The notes under the pieces are model-generated. The model was not told the DNA's origin, searched no databases, and saw only the letters and a program-made list of their open reading frames with translations. From S009-33 sp041694255 (GTDB lineage: Bacteria > Patescibacteriota > Gracilibacteria > Absconditabacterales > Absconditicoccaceae): 64,000 nt of DNA. The translations under genes were made by a program, and so were the position numbers. This document shows positions 21,627 to 33,283 of the stretch, piece after piece. The stretch covers positions 1 through 64,000 of the forward strand of contig JASMTN010000010.1 of assembly GCA_041694255.1 (NCBI GenBank). The letters run 5' to 3'. The first letter of the stretch is position 1. Every line of letters starts with the position of its first letter.

Positions 21627-22403
21627 TTAAGCCATACTAGGATCTATCTCATATGAATTTAATTTTTTTTGTATTTCTTCTATCAAATCAAGTATTTTCT
21701 TTTCTTCTGGGTACATCAACTTTATTGTATCTAAACCACTGTTCATAGCTTTTCTGTTTTTTTCTGAATCTACCAAATTTCCTGCATACACAACTTTTTT
21801 CATCTTCTGTAAATTTTCTATTATTTCTTTTTTATTTATTTCATCTTCTTGCATTCATTCCAGTGTATCCAATAATGTTCTTGAAAACTCTTCTTTATAT
21901 TTTGCTATTGCTAAATACTCTTTACTTTCTGCTAATGATTCTTTACTTTCTGCTAATGATTCTTTACTTTCTGCTAATGATTCTTTACTTTCCTTAAGTG
22001 ATTCCTCACTTTCTCTATCTGCTTTTTCTATCTCTTCATCAAAATCACCCCAAGCTGCTAAAGATGGTTCTTCTTCCTTTACAATAACTACCCTACCATC
22101 TTCTTCAAAACTTACTTCAAAACCATCGTCTTCCAATTTTTTCTTCATACTTTCCATATCTCCTGATTTTACACTAAGTTCTATCTTTTCTCATGCTTTC
22201 ATATTGTCTGTTAATTCTTTTACTTCATCATATCCATTTAATTGCTCTTTTGCAACTGCACTTCAACTTATAACACCTGCTATCAGTATTGCTGAAAACA
22301 GTTTATTTAAACTTTTCTTTGTTCATTCTACTATACCTTTTTCTTTTTCTTCTCATTGTTCTTTATTATCTAACTTTTCATTTGTAAATTCTTTACTTTC
22401 CAT
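21627..22403 (-). CDS. Secreted or membrane-anchored coiled-coil protein with KESLAES repeats
   Basis: A 258-aa protein of unknown function. A charged N-terminus is followed by a hydrophobic segment LFSAILIAGVISGSAVA (about residues 36-52) that could be a late signal or anchor. Then comes MKAGEKIELSVKSGDMESM and a DDGFEVSFEEDGRVVIVKEE strand-like module, followed by heptads KESLAES repeated three times and a helical C-terminus. The ATG at 22403 starts in front of the hydrophobic segment; TGA codons join three pieces that look separate under the standard code. The gene at 22641-23291 is a paralogue with the same N-terminal two modules. It has its own consensus-like promoter. Confidence 0.8.
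21921..21983. repeat. 21-bp tandem repeat, three perfect units
   Basis: The unit TTTACTTTCTGCTAATGATT plus C occurs three times in a row at 21921-21983 and decays into a fourth variant to 22004. It is in frame within the gene 21627-22403 and encodes the KESLAES heptads, so copy-number change would alter coiled-coil length without a frameshift. Confidence 0.9.
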
Positions 22404-22440
22404 TTTTTTTAAAAATTAGAATATAAAAACTTTCTCCTAT

Positions 22441-22468
22441 TTTATAGTTTTTTTACTTTTGTTGTCAA
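22441..22468 (-). promoter_or_regulatory. Promoter TTGACA-16-TATAAA for the 258-aa gene
   Basis: Minus strand: TTGACA (22463-22468), a 16-base spacer, then TATAAA (22441-22446), 37 bases before the ATG at 22403. The -35 is perfect and the -10 one base off consensus. The rest of the 237-base gap 22404-22640 holds no gene that I can support. Confidence 0.7.
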
Positions 22469-22640
22469 GTTTTTGTAAAATTAAGATAATTTTTAGAAAT
22501 TTGTGGTTATTTACTCAAATTTATTTAAATATATTTACTGCATTATTTATCTTATTTTTGATATTATTATTTTTAGATAATTTTATATCTTCCACCATAT
22601 TTTTTGAAGGTGTTTATAAATATATATTTTTATTTACATA

Positions 22641-23291
22641 TTATGAAATATTTTTTATTATATTATTAATGATAGGCTCTATATCAACAGTTTTATATAA
22701 TACTTTTAGTGCTTCTAAGGATTTTATTGTTGTTTGTATTTGCTTTTTATCATTCCATTCAAGATCTTTTGATATTACTTCTATTTTTTCTAACTTTTCA
22801 AACAATTCTTTTGTTGTTTGTCTTTTTTCCAATACAGAAAGTAGTGTATTTGTAAATAATACTAGATTTCTTGTCATTTTATGTTTTTCACTTACAATTT
22901 CTCTTTCTTTTATTTGCTTTTTATTTATATCTTTTTTTATAAATGTTGTTTGATTTTCTCAAGAAGCTTCCTTTTCTAATACAACTATTTTACTATTTTT
23001 TTTAAAACTAACTTTAAACCCTAGATCTTCAATTATTTGTTTAACATAATTTTTATTTCATTTTTCTATTATTATTCATACTTTTTCTCATTTTTTCATT
23101 TTATTTAATAATTCTTTTATTTCCTCATTTGTATGTAATGTAGTTTTTGAAACTTGCTTTCAAGATATTTTTCAAGCAATAAGCATTAATGAAAATAATC
23201 AATTTAATTTATCTTGTGTTGATTTTATAGCTAGATTAGTTCTTTCTTCTGTTTTATTTGGACTATTGATTGGTTTTTCAAAGCTATTCAT
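22641..23291 (-). CDS. Paralogue of the KESLAES protein, secreted or anchored, unknown function
   Basis: A 216-aa protein. The N-terminal half parallels the 258-aa neighbour: STQDKLNGLFSLMLIAGKIS then EIKELLNKMKKGEKVGIIIE and IEDLGFKVSFKKNSKIVVLE, with the hydrophobic segment at about residues 30-45. The C-terminal half is different, a helical region (KRQTTKELFEKLEKIEVISK) without heptad repeats. Tandem position, shared layout and same promoter type suggest duplication followed by divergence. No known domain recognised. Confidence 0.75.
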
Positions 23292-23324
23292 ATTTTTATA
23301 TGTTTAATTGTTTTAAATATTTTT

Positions 23325-23352
23325 TTTATATATTTTTTTCTTATTTTGTCAA
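23325..23352 (-). promoter_or_regulatory. Promoter TTGACA-16-TATAAA for the 216-aa gene
   Basis: Minus strand: TTGACA at 23347-23352, 16-base spacer, TATAAA at 23325-23330, 33 bases before the ATG at 23291. Geometry is identical to that of the paralogue at 22441-22468. Confidence 0.7.
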
Positions 23353-23391
23353 GTTAATTAAAAACTTATATTAATATTTGTTTTTATAATA

Positions 23392-25449
23392 CTATATATA
23401 AAACTTTATATCATTTATTATATTATCTCTATTTTTTCAGTTAATTGAAAGAAGAAAAACTTCATTATAGTTTATAAAATTTGATTTATTTCATATTAAA
23501 AATTCAGGTCATCATATAACAACTTTCTTTTCTCTATCTTTTTTAAGGTAATATAGCAATTTTCATTGTCATCAAGTTATGTTTTCTGCATATATGTTTG
23601 CTTTTATATCATATTCTTTAAATAGGTTAAAAATAAGTTTAAATAAGCTATTTGAAAAGTTTTTATTGTTTGAAACCAAGAATATCTTTTTATTTTCTTC
23701 CATCTTTTCTTTGATGGTTTCAACAAGTTTTTTAAAGTCTATATCTTCTTTATAGTCTATAATCTTAGTTTTTTCTTCTTTTTCAGGAAGTATTGTATTA
23801 AGTTTTACATAATCTTGTTTTTCAAGTGTAGTAAAATTATAGTAAGTTAGACCTTCCATATAATCATTGAAAGTATTTATATCTATGTTTTGCAAAAGTG
23901 GATTGAAGATATATTTTAAATTTCCATTTCCAAAAATTTTTTGTTCTAAGATACAATAATTATCAGCACATTCTTGAAATATACTCCAATAGTTAGTTAT
24001 TTGTTTTTCTCACAATTTTTCTATCTTTTCAGTAAGTTTTTCATATGAAGTTTGTAATTGGTTCAATCCATTTCTTGTTTCTGCAAACAGATTTACCATC
24101 TCTATCTTATTATCTGTTCATTTAAAAAATGGTAAAAGTTTAACTGATAAGCCTCAAAAGAAAGTTGATATATCATTTATAAGAGAATCTATATATTTTT
24201 CATCATTATCAAATTCTTTTTCATACTTTATAATCTCAAGTTTATTTAACAATTCATAGAAATCAAAACCTTTATTTACAACAGATCATAAACTACCCAT
24301 CCACAGATGCCAATCAAAAAACAATACTTTATAATCTTTTATAGTATCATTACCATTTTCTTTGATATAGTTAAAAAATTCCCCATGAGTTGTAAGTATA
24401 AAACTGCTATTTATACCTCTTTTTTCTCAAGATAAGAAATTATGAATCTTATATTCATCAAAATTTGATATATCAAAAACACTTATATCTTCTTGATAGT
24501 GAGAAAAAGCTTTCAATATATAATTTGCCTCATAGTCTTCAAAATTTTTCTTAGATAATAACTTTTTTTCATTATCCTGATTTGATATACTACCATTTGA
24601 TAATCAAGAATAAGGGATATATTTTTCTTTTAAAATACTCTTTCATATATTTAGACGGTTTCTTGAAGAAAATGCAAGTATTACCTTAGTTTGTCAGTTT
24701 ATACCAAAATTTATAACATCTTGCATACTTACTCCTGTAGTATTAAATACAGTTTTATTTTCATAGTTTGTAACAATTTCTTTTGAAGAAGTTATTTTTT
24801 TAGATTTTGGGATATGTATAGGCTTTTTTGGTATAGAAAAAACATGTTTATTTATCTTTTCAAGATCCATTATCTTAGTAAATACACTATCTGATTTTAA
24901 TAAAACATCTTGTAAGAAAGGATATTTTTTTATAAGTTTGCTAGCTTGCTTCATAATAAGTTTAAAAAGATCCAAACTCATCAAACTATCTTCAAGTGCA
25001 TCATGTGAATTTCTTTTAAAACCATGTTTATCTGCCAATATCTCAAGTGCATAAGAAGGTTGAAAATGTAATAATAACCTTGAATAAATGTAAGTATCAA
25101 AAGTTGTAAGATAAGGTATTTTTCAAAGATACTTTTCCATAAAACTTATATCAAATTGTATATTATGACCTATAAGAACAGTATTTTCATCAAAAAAATC
25201 AACAAGGTCTTTTTTAATATCTTGAAAACTTGGAGCAGATTCTATATCTTTAGTTTTAATTCAAGTTGTAAATTCAACTATCTCAGAAAGAGAAGTAAAA
25301 TTATCTGGTTTAATATAAGTAGAAAATTGCTTTTTTATATCAAATTTATAATCAAAAGAAACTATTCAAACTTGTATTGCCTCATCTTTTGCAACATCAA
25401 GTCAAGTAGTTTCAAAATCAAATGCAACGAAATTTAAGTTTTTTAACAT
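23392..25449 (-). CDS. DEDDh 3'-5' exonuclease fused to degenerate DinG-like helicase region
   Basis: A 685-aa protein. The first 170 residues are a DnaQ-like exonuclease with VAFDFETTGLD (Exo I, D and E), VLIGHNIQFDISFM (Exo II) and NSHDALEDSLMSLDL (Exo III, H and D). A basic linker (PKKPIHIPKSKKITSSKEIV) precedes about 450 residues laid out like the DinG helicase that follows this exonuclease in Firmicutes proteins. I find no Walker A (GxxxxGK[ST]) and no clear DEAH box, so helicase activity is doubtful. Nuclease function is likely; helicase ancestry is inference from architecture. Confidence 0.75.
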
Positions 25450-25483
25450 ATTTTATATTAAGGTTTAAAGGGACTTAGAAATA

Positions 25484-25590
25484 AGAGATTCCCGCCTTCA
25501 CAAGAATGACAAACTAAACATAAACTGTCATTATCCAACTGGATTGGATAATCTAATAACTTTCACATAGATTCCTGCCTTCGGGAGAAT
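25484..25590. repeat. Intergenic repeat pair (AGATTCC-GCCTTC elements)
   Basis: The 180-base gap 25450-25629 is less AT-rich than its surroundings. It holds two related elements, AGATTCCCGCCTTCACAAGA (25486-25505) and AGATTCCTGCCTTCGGGAGA (25569-25588), with a near-palindrome TTATCCAACTGGATTGGATAA between them. They look like short dispersed palindromic elements of the kind seen in many bacterial intergenic regions. No gene is present. Confidence 0.6.
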
Positions 25591-25597
25591 AACCTAT

Positions 25598-25628
25598 ACT
25601 TGCTACTTGTAATTTTTTACTTGCTACT
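25598..25628. repeat. Dispersed ACTTGCTACTTGTAA element
   Basis: ACTTGCTACTTGTAA (25598-25612) is followed by a second ACTTGCTACT (25619-25628) just before the tex stop codon. Related copies occur at 31686-31703, 32036-32053, 38499-38513, 51444-51494, 52502-52524 and 53268-53330, mostly at gene ends. Confidence 0.65.
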
Positions 25629-25629
25629 A

Positions 25630-27696
25630 TTAAACTTCCTTCATACTAAGTTGAAGTTTTCATTTTTCTTTATCTATTCAAGTTATTTTCACTTTTACAG
25701 TTTCTCATACTTTTACATGGTCTGCAGGGTCTTTTATATATTCATCAGCTATCTGAGAAATATGCACTAACCCATCATTTTTAGTTCATATATCTACAAA
25801 TACACCAAAAGCTAATATATTTCTTACAATTCATTCAAGAACATCTCATTCTTTAAGTTCATCAAATGCAACTTTTTTTCAAGCTTTTTTATGAGCACTA
25901 TTTACTCTTGGGTCTTTTCATATATTTTCTAAAGCTTTTTGTATAAACTCTATAGTATCTTTGTTTGCTCAAGGATAGATGTCTTCTAATTCTTGCATAT
26001 TATAATTGTTATGACTTTCAAGGAATCTAGCAAGTTCATATTGTTCAGGATGTATGTCAGTATTATCTAACTTTTCTTTACTTTCAGGTACTCTTAAAAA
26101 TCAAATAGCTTGTTCATAGACTTTTGAAGATAGTATCTTTTCTAAGTCTTTCCTGCTTGCATAAGGTCTATGATTATATATTTTCTTTGCAGTTCTTAGA
26201 TCTATTCAAGATATATTTTTTAAAACATGTATAGATGCAGTATTTACATTTATTCAAACTTGATTTACAACATCTTCTATTACATATCAAAGTTTTTCTT
26301 CAAGTTTTTTCTCTAGCATATCATGTTGATACATACCTACTCATATGCTTCAAACAGGTACTTTTACAAGTTCAGAAAGTGGGTCTATATACCTTCTTCA
26401 TATACTTATAGTTCATCTATCTGTTAAGTCCAGATCTGGAAATTCTTGTTCTGCAACTTTACTTGCACTATATACAGAAGCTCAAGACTCATTTACTATA
26501 TAAGTTGGGATATCTTTTATAGACTGTACAAGTTCAGCTGTTTCGTCACTAGCAGTACCATTTCATATTACAACTACATCAACTTGTTTTAAAAGGTCTT
26601 TTAATATAGCTTTTGCTTGAGTTTCTCTATGCAGGTAGATCTTAGAAAATTCTATAGGTTTTTGTAATTTATCAAGTACTACTATCTTACTTCAAGTTCT
26701 ATATCAAGGATCTATAGCAAGGATCATCTTATCATATATAGGTTTTGTCATCAAAAGTTCTCATAGATTACTTTGAAAAGTTAATATACCATCATCTTCT
26801 GCTTTTGAAGTTAGCTCTCATCTAAGCTCATTTTCAACTGATTTGTAAAGTTTTTTATATCAAAGTTTTATAGCTTCTTTATAAAGATTTGTTGGTTCTT
26901 TTACAATTTTTCATATAAAAGCTTCTTCATTGTCTGATTCAAGTTTTACATTTAGTATTCAAAGTTTTTCTCATCTGTTTATAGCAAGTATTTGGTAAGA
27001 TTTAGCTTTTTTATAAGGAGCAGAAAAATCTTTATATATATCAAACTTATACATTTGTGATTTTATATTGTCAGTTAGTTTTTCCAATGTTTTCTCTCAT
27101 TTTATCTTTGAAGTTAAAAAACCATCATCTATTATATCTTTTCTCAAAAAATCTCTTAATGATGCATTTTCATTTACATCCTGCCCTATTATCTCACTTG
27201 CTCATTCTAAAATCTCTTCTTCAGTTAATTCTTTTATCTTATCAAAATCCTCTTTAGAAAGTTTAGATTCTATGATTTTTTTATCAAGTTCTATGTTTTC
27301 TCTTATTAGCTTTGCAACTGGTTCAAGTCATTTTTCTTTAGCTATCATAGCTTTTGTTTTTTTCTTGCTCTTGTAAGGTTTATAGATATCTTCAACTTCT
27401 TTTAAAGTTATAGCATTTACTATATTTGTTTGTAGTTCATCAGTAAGTTTTCATTGTTCTTGAATTCAGTTTATAGCAGTTTGTTTTCACTTAAATAAGT
27501 TCTCTTCTTTTTTTTGAAGTTCAAGTATAGATCTTATCTGATTTTCATCTAAATTTCAAGTTTTTTCTTTTCTATATCTTGCAATAAAAGGTACAGTAGC
27601 TCATTCTTTTACTAGTTCTAAGACAGTTTCTACCTGATTTTGTGTAAATCAAAGTTCATTAGCTATAAGTTCTATGTAATTTGGTTCTTGTAACAT
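25630..27696 (-). CDS. tex: Transcription accessory protein Tex (S1 RNA-binding)
   Basis: A 688-aa Tex protein, a nucleic-acid-binding factor linked to transcription and RNA metabolism. The N-terminal helical core has VKEGATVPFIARYRKEKTGN. The YqgF-like RNase H fold is KMILAIDPGYRTGSKIVVLD. The helix-hairpin-helix part is NVNTASIHVLKNISGIDLRT. A C-terminal S1 domain reads GDVLEGIVRNILAFGVFVDI then GLVHISQIADEYIKDP. Length is close to the usual 720-780 aa. TGA encodes most motif glycines. It lies in a minus-strand run, 64 bases after the 124-aa gene. Confidence 0.95.
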
Positions 27697-27760
27697 TTAA
27701 AAAAAATAAAGCAAAATAAATGCTCTATTTTATAGTTATATATTTTATTTTTTCAACTTT

Positions 27761-28135
27761 TTATTTTATACCAAGTCTTCTTTCTCCATATTGTAAAAGT
27801 CATCATTCTCTTTTTATTTGATCAGCAAAAACTCTTAAATGTGCTTTTTTATTTAATAATTTTTCTAATCTTCACTCAAATATCCCTTGGACATTTTCAT
27901 TAGAATTTATATATGTTTGTATATATTCTACAATCAATTCTTGTGTTCTTTTAAGTGAATCTTTTTTTTTTATATTAAACAAAGAAAAATATATTTCTCA
28001 AAGTTTTTTAAAATCTTTTTTATCTTTATTACTTACTTCAAAAGTTCATTTTAATTCACTTTCTGTTTTTTCTATTACATTATTAATATTTGTTTTGTTT
28101 TGTTTTGGTATATTAGTTTTTTCTAAGTTTTTCAT
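27761..28135 (-). CDS. Unknown 124-aa protein, translationally coupled
   Basis: A basic, helical 124-aa protein with no recognised domain. The conserved-looking C-terminus reads LRVFADQIKREGGLLQYGER. Its ATG overlaps the stop of the 935-aa gene (TAATG), so the two are probably translated together and may act together. No signal peptide or membrane segment seen. Confidence 0.65.
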
Positions 28136-30942
28136 TATTTTGATTGTTTATTTGGTATAAAATATTCAAATCATTTTGAAAACATATTTAATGTTTTTTC
28201 TGTTAATGTTTTTTCTTCATTTTTATATGCTCATTTTCAATTATCAAGAACTTCTTGTTCTATATTTATAGCATTATTTTTATTAAAATAATCATTTCAA
28301 AGAGTATTAAGTTCTATTTCAAATGTTCAAAAAGTTGATTTTATTCATCACATATCTTTATTCATGGAGCTTGAAAACTCTTTAAAAAACATTTTAGGAT
28401 TATTATACATATCATATATATTTAAGTTATTTTCTTCCATAAACTTTCTTTCTTTTTCTCATTTATTTTCATAGAAATTTTTGTATATATATATTTGTAA
28501 AAAACTATTTAATTCCTTAAAGTCTAAACTTGATAATCATTCTTTTGAAAAATCTGTACTTTCTGTTATTAGTTTATTAAAATGGTCTGTATCTCACTTT
28601 AATTCAAGTTCCATGCCAAGTCATCACTTAAGATACTCTTTCATAAGCTCTTTATTGCCATCTTCACACTTAAGTGATTGAATTTTAAGAACTTCTTCAC
28701 TTCAAGGTAATTTAAATTGAAATGTATGAACTCATCATTCAAAGCTATGAGAAGTTTGTACATCATTACTTTCTTTTCAAGCAAATACTGAATCTTTTAA
28801 ACTTATATTTTCTTTACTTAATCATCATGTTTGTTCTAAAAGTTCTCTTTCTGCTCTTTGTTTTTCATAATATTCAGCATATCATGCATATCACATTTTT
28901 TCTATTTTATCTGTTTCTTTTCTTAATTTTTCTGTTTGTTCATAAAAAGATGATAATTCTTCATTATCAAATCTAAATCACTCTTCAGGGAAGTTGTCTA
29001 TAAAATTTTCAAAAAGTGATTGTGAAGACTCTACATTCCAATTAAATGCATTAAAATCTTCATCTAACTCTTTCATAATATATGTTTTGTTTTCTTCTAT
29101 AAATTTTTTATCAATAATATCTTTGCCTTTTCAAGATAATGACTCTATAAGAGATGCTTTAAAGTTTGCTTTTAAAATATTTTTCACTTCCTCATTTTTA
29201 AAATCTTCTAAAGAAACTTCCTTATTTTCATCAATGCTTTTATCAATACTTGTACTTGAAAAGTTTTCAAAAGCTTTATCTATATAATTATTAAATTTTT
29301 CATTTGAATTTGCAACTTCATATGATTTTTGTATTTCTTTTTTATCAATATTTGTTGTAAGTATACTTATAAAACCTTCTATAAAATCATCATATTTTTC
29401 ATCTTTATATTTTTTATCTTCATTTTCTATTATATTATCATATATACTTTTACTAGTAAATTCACTATCTGTTGTTAATTCACTATTTTCAAAATAATTG
29501 TTTAAAAACAATTTTAAATCTCATATTCAACTTTTAATATATTCAGTATTTAAATCTTTTATATTATCAAATATATTTTCCAGATGTTTTTTAACAACTT
29601 CTCTTTCTGATGGTTTTATATTTTCAAGCATTTTATCATATTGTGAAGATTCTATATTTTCGATACCTCTTAACATTCATATATAATTTATTGTTTTTTC
29701 TTTTTTTAAGTTTTCTACATCTTCTTGTTTTTTTTCAAGTCAATATTTTCAAAATAATATATTAAAATTATCTATGAATTTTGAATTATCTTCATTTGTT
29801 CTTATATTTTCTTCAAAGAATTCATTAATATAAGTTATAGCTTCATTATTTATTTTTGAATTATCTTCATTTTTTGCTATATGAATATAATTAATCCAAG
29901 CTGTCAATACTCATATGTATGAGTATGAAGTATTTTTATTTATTTCTAAAAAAGCTTTATACTGCTCATCATTTTCTATAAAAGATAAATCTTCTTTAGT
30001 ATAAATAATAGATATAATATCTTTTTTAAAGTCTTTTATATCTCAATTAAATGTAATATTATCAAATTTTGAAGAAATACGTTTTAATAAATTATTAAAA
30101 TTACTTCATTCTATATCTTTTACGTCAGCTTCTTGTCATGAAAATATCATAGTTAAAGCATATATTTCATTTGGAGTAAAAGATAATTTTTCATTATTAA
30201 ATTCTGGAAAATTATTTTTATTTATATATTGTTTAGCATATTCTTCTTTTAATGGTTCTTGATAATCTATAAAATATTTTCATCATATAATATCATCTAA
30301 TTTAGTAAAATTAGAAGCTTTATTTATAAGAAAATTATCTTTTCATTCTATTTTGAAATTATCAATACTTTTATTATACTCATATCATCAATCTATAAAA
30401 AAAGTATGTAATGTACTAATAGCATGATATTGAAAATCATAATTATCATTTTCTTTATTATTATTATATTCTTTATTAACAGCTTTATATATATTTAAAA
30501 TATTATCTATGATTGTACTTATATCCTCAAGGTCAAAATCACTTTTATAAATATAATAATTTCAAAGATTATTAATTATATTATCAAATACTGTACTTTT
30601 TATATATTGGTTGTTTCAACTATTTTCTAGTTTATTATAAAACTCTGGACTTAATTCTTTTTGAAGTTCTTTTTCTATCTTATTTTGGGTTGATTTTACT
30701 TCTTTTATTAAATTTATAAAATCATTTTTATCTAAATTATTTTCAATTTGTTCTCTATTGTTTTGAAAAAATGCATCTAAATAATTTTTTTCAGTACTAT
30801 TTAAGTTTAAATCATCTAGTTCATTATTATTTATAATCTCATTAAATTCATATTTTCATATTTTTTCCATATAATCGCATTCATATTTTCTACTTTCAGG
30901 ATCTAGAAATACATTTAAATTTTTAAAACATTTTTTCTTCAT
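28135..30942 (-). CDS. Large unknown 935-aa protein
   Basis: One uninterrupted code-25 frame of 935 codons; the standard code breaks it into pieces. The protein is acidic, asparagine-rich and predicted mostly helical, without signal peptide or transmembrane segment. It begins MKKKCFKNLNVFLDPESRKY. The C-terminal third has a beta-rich part, GGVHTFQFKLPGSEEVLKIQ and STFGTFEIELNTLGNDYF. No family recognised. It is preceded by a perfect TTGACA-16-TATAAT promoter and followed by the overlapping 124-aa gene. Such long intracellular proteins in CPR genomes are often lineage-specific. Confidence 0.75.
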
Positions 30943-30975
30943 TTTTATATTTTTGTTTTGTAAAAGACACTAAAC

Positions 30976-31003
30976 ATTATATATTTTTTATATTCTTTGT
31001 CAA
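30976..31003 (-). promoter_or_regulatory. Perfect sigma70-type promoter for the 935-aa/124-aa pair
   Basis: Minus strand: TTGACA (30998-31003), 16-base spacer, TATAAT (30976-30981), 33 bases before the ATG at 30942. Both hexamers match consensus exactly, predicting strong expression. Confidence 0.75.
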
Positions 31004-31074
31004 ATTTTTTAAAAAACTTTAATTTAATTATATTATAACTATAATTAAGAATAATTTATATATTAAAAAATATA

Positions 31075-31704
31075 ATGAGAACAATATTTATATGAGATAT
31101 ACATGGTTGTTTTAAAGAATTTATAAATCTTTTAGAAAAACTAGAATACAATAAAGATATTGATAAGCTTTATCTTACTTGAGATATTATAAATAAATGA
31201 CCTGAAAGTTTTAAAGTTTTAGATTTTTTAATCAAAAATCCTCAGATAAAATCTGTAGTTTGAAATAATGAAATAAATTTTTTAAGATATCTAAAACAAG
31301 ATTATATAAACTATAATCAAACTTTTAATGAACTTAAAAAATATGTGTCTAAAAAGCATATAGAATATCTTAAAAGCTTACCAACTTATATAGAAACTTC
31401 AAACTGGATATTATTGCATGCTTGAGTTATTCCTGGAAAGCCCTTAAAAGAACATAATATAAATGAGATAACAAGAATTAGAAAAATTAATTGAAAAAAG
31501 TGGTATGAATACTATAATAAAACTAATAAGAAAATAATATATTGACACTATGCTGCAGATGGACTTCAAGTTAGGAAAAATACTATATGACTTGATAGTG
31601 GTTGTGTATATTGAAAGTATCTAACAGCTTATATATATGAAACATGACAGGTAATACAAGAACCAGCTTTAAAACAATATGTAAAAGTAACAAGTTGCAA
31701 GTAA
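31075..31704 (+). CDS. Calcineurin-like metallophosphatase (ApaH/PrpE-like)
   Basis: A 209-aa phosphatase. MRTIFIGDIHGCFKEFINLL has the GDxHG metal motif, YLTGDIINKGPESFKVLDFL the GDxxxxGP motif, and SVVGNNEINFLRYL the GNHE-like motif with Asn in place of His. WILLHAGVIPG and IIYGHYAADG supply the last metal histidines. Substrates may be diadenosine polyphosphates or phosphoproteins. The last five codons (VTSCK) and stop are formed by a copy of the dispersed repeat AGTAACAAGTTGCAAGTA, so the C-terminus was remodelled by that element. Confidence 0.88.
31686..31703. repeat. Dispersed repeat at the end of the phosphatase gene
   Basis: AGTAACAAGTTGCAAGTA is identical to 32036-32053 and is an inverted relative of the ACTTGCTACTTGTAA elements. 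Here it supplies the last codons and most of the stop codon of the phosphatase. Confidence 0.7.
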
Positions 31705-31732
31705 ATCTTTAACCTTAATAAATATTAAAAAT

Positions 31733-33283
31733 ATGCTTAAAAAAATATGAATTATGAGTTTATTATCAATAATAATGTTTTCTAATACTTTTGCTTATGA
31801 AATAGATAATCTTGAAAACTTATATAATGCAAAATTGGATAGAGTTGAAAAAAATATTGAAACAAAGTATGATGATAAAGCTAAAATATGTTATTATAAA
31901 AATGAAAAATATGATAATTTAGATAGAGTTTTAAATTTATATAAAAGTAAATATCCTAAATATAAAAATATCTTCAATATACTTATAACAACAAATAATT
32001 ATAGATATGATGAAATTAAAGAACAATGTAATAATAGTAACAAGTTGCAAGTAGAAAATGAAAGTGATAATCAAGAAAATTCAAATATTATTTCAACTGA
32101 AATAGAAAAATCTAATAATCAAGAAGATATACTTAAAAGTAAGTTATGAAAAATAATTTATGATTATGATGGTACTATTAAAAGTAAAACAGATAATGTA
32201 AGTGTAAAATTACCATCATTATGAAAGATAGATAGTATATATAATAATTTTATAGTTAAAATAAATGATAATTGGATAGGTTTTGAGAAAATACTTACTA
32301 TAAAAGTACCTTATTATGAGTTAGAAAATGGTATAAAATATGCAAAAGAAAATCATAGTAATGACTATATATTTTACAAAAAAATAAATAATGAATATAA
32401 AATATGGTTAATAGATAAAGAAAATATAAGTGTAATAGAACCTTTTAATCCTATAAAATGAATAGATTATAATATAAATAAACTTAAAGAAACTTGATAT
32501 ATATATATTGAAGAATTTTTCTACTCAAAAACTGATAAAAATAATATTATAACCTCATGAATGTTTAAGTATGGAGATAAACTATATTATATGAGCTTAA
32601 CATGAACATGAGAATATTATGAAATACCTAAAAAAGACATTATAAAACATATAAAACATATTAAAAAATGAAGTATAATAACAAATTGAAAAGATAAAAT
32701 TATAGTTTGGAAAAAAGGAATAAAAGTTTTTTATCTTTGAGAATTTAATATTTATAAAGATATTGATTTAAAAAAATTATGAAAAATATTAAATTTCACA
32801 TTCTATACAATTTGAAGACATAATTTAAATTATAGTGTTCAGGATATGTATAATTTATTAAATTTCACAAAACAATTTGAATGAAATTCACTTAAAGATT
32901 CTTATAAATGGATAACTTCAAATATAAATTATAATGAAAAAATTAATAATATTTTAAATAAAGAATGAGTTTCACAAGAAATACTAAATAATAAGATAAA
33001 TACAGATAAAGAACTTATTAAAAATTGGAATGTATTTGAAAGTTTAAAAAATAAAGAATGAGTTTGTCAAAGTATATCAGATATTTTTTCACTTATAGCA
33101 TTATTTAATGGTAAAAATGCAGATACTGTTATTTGAATGTCCAAAAGATGATATTTACATCAAGTATCTAAAATATGAGAATATTATTATGATCCAACTT
33201 ATGATTTAGATACAAATGAAAGATTAAAATATTATAATATATCAAAACAACAACTTAGTGATTATTTTGATATAAATTATTAG
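31733..33283 (+). CDS. Exported protein with transglutaminase-like domain
   Basis: A 516-aa protein. The signal peptide MLKKIGIMSLLSIIMFSNTF ends in AYE (cleavage near residue 22). A middle region of unknown fold is followed by a transglutaminase-like core: EGVCQSISDIFSLIALFNG (nucleophile Cys), YLHQVSKIGEYYYDPTYDLD (His and Asp of the triad) near residues 470-495. Members act as cysteine peptidases or crosslinkers on the cell surface. The second copy of AGTAACAAGTTGCAAGTA lies inside this gene and encodes SNKLQV. Its 3' end overlaps the convergent membrane gene by 29 bases. Confidence 0.8.
32036..32053. repeat. Dispersed repeat inside a coding region
   Basis: An 18-base copy identical to 31686-31703, located within the transglutaminase-like gene and read in frame as part of NSNKLQVE. 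The two identical copies are 350 bases apart. Confidence 0.75.

Noticed and set aside
21921..22004. Short regular repeats as a possible CRISPR array
   Set aside because: The 21-bp units are contiguous without spacers and in frame with a coiled-coil gene, so they are a coding tandem repeat.
22459..22953. Plus-strand 164-residue hydrophobic open frame
   Set aside because: Most of it is antisense to the 216-aa gene at 22641-23291, whose frame is longer, has a matching promoter and a paralogue. The hydrophobic look arises from A-rich coding DNA read backwards.
27700..27760. Possible terminator between the 124-aa gene and tex
   Set aside because: The best stem is only four pairs (AGCA/TGCT), too weak to support.
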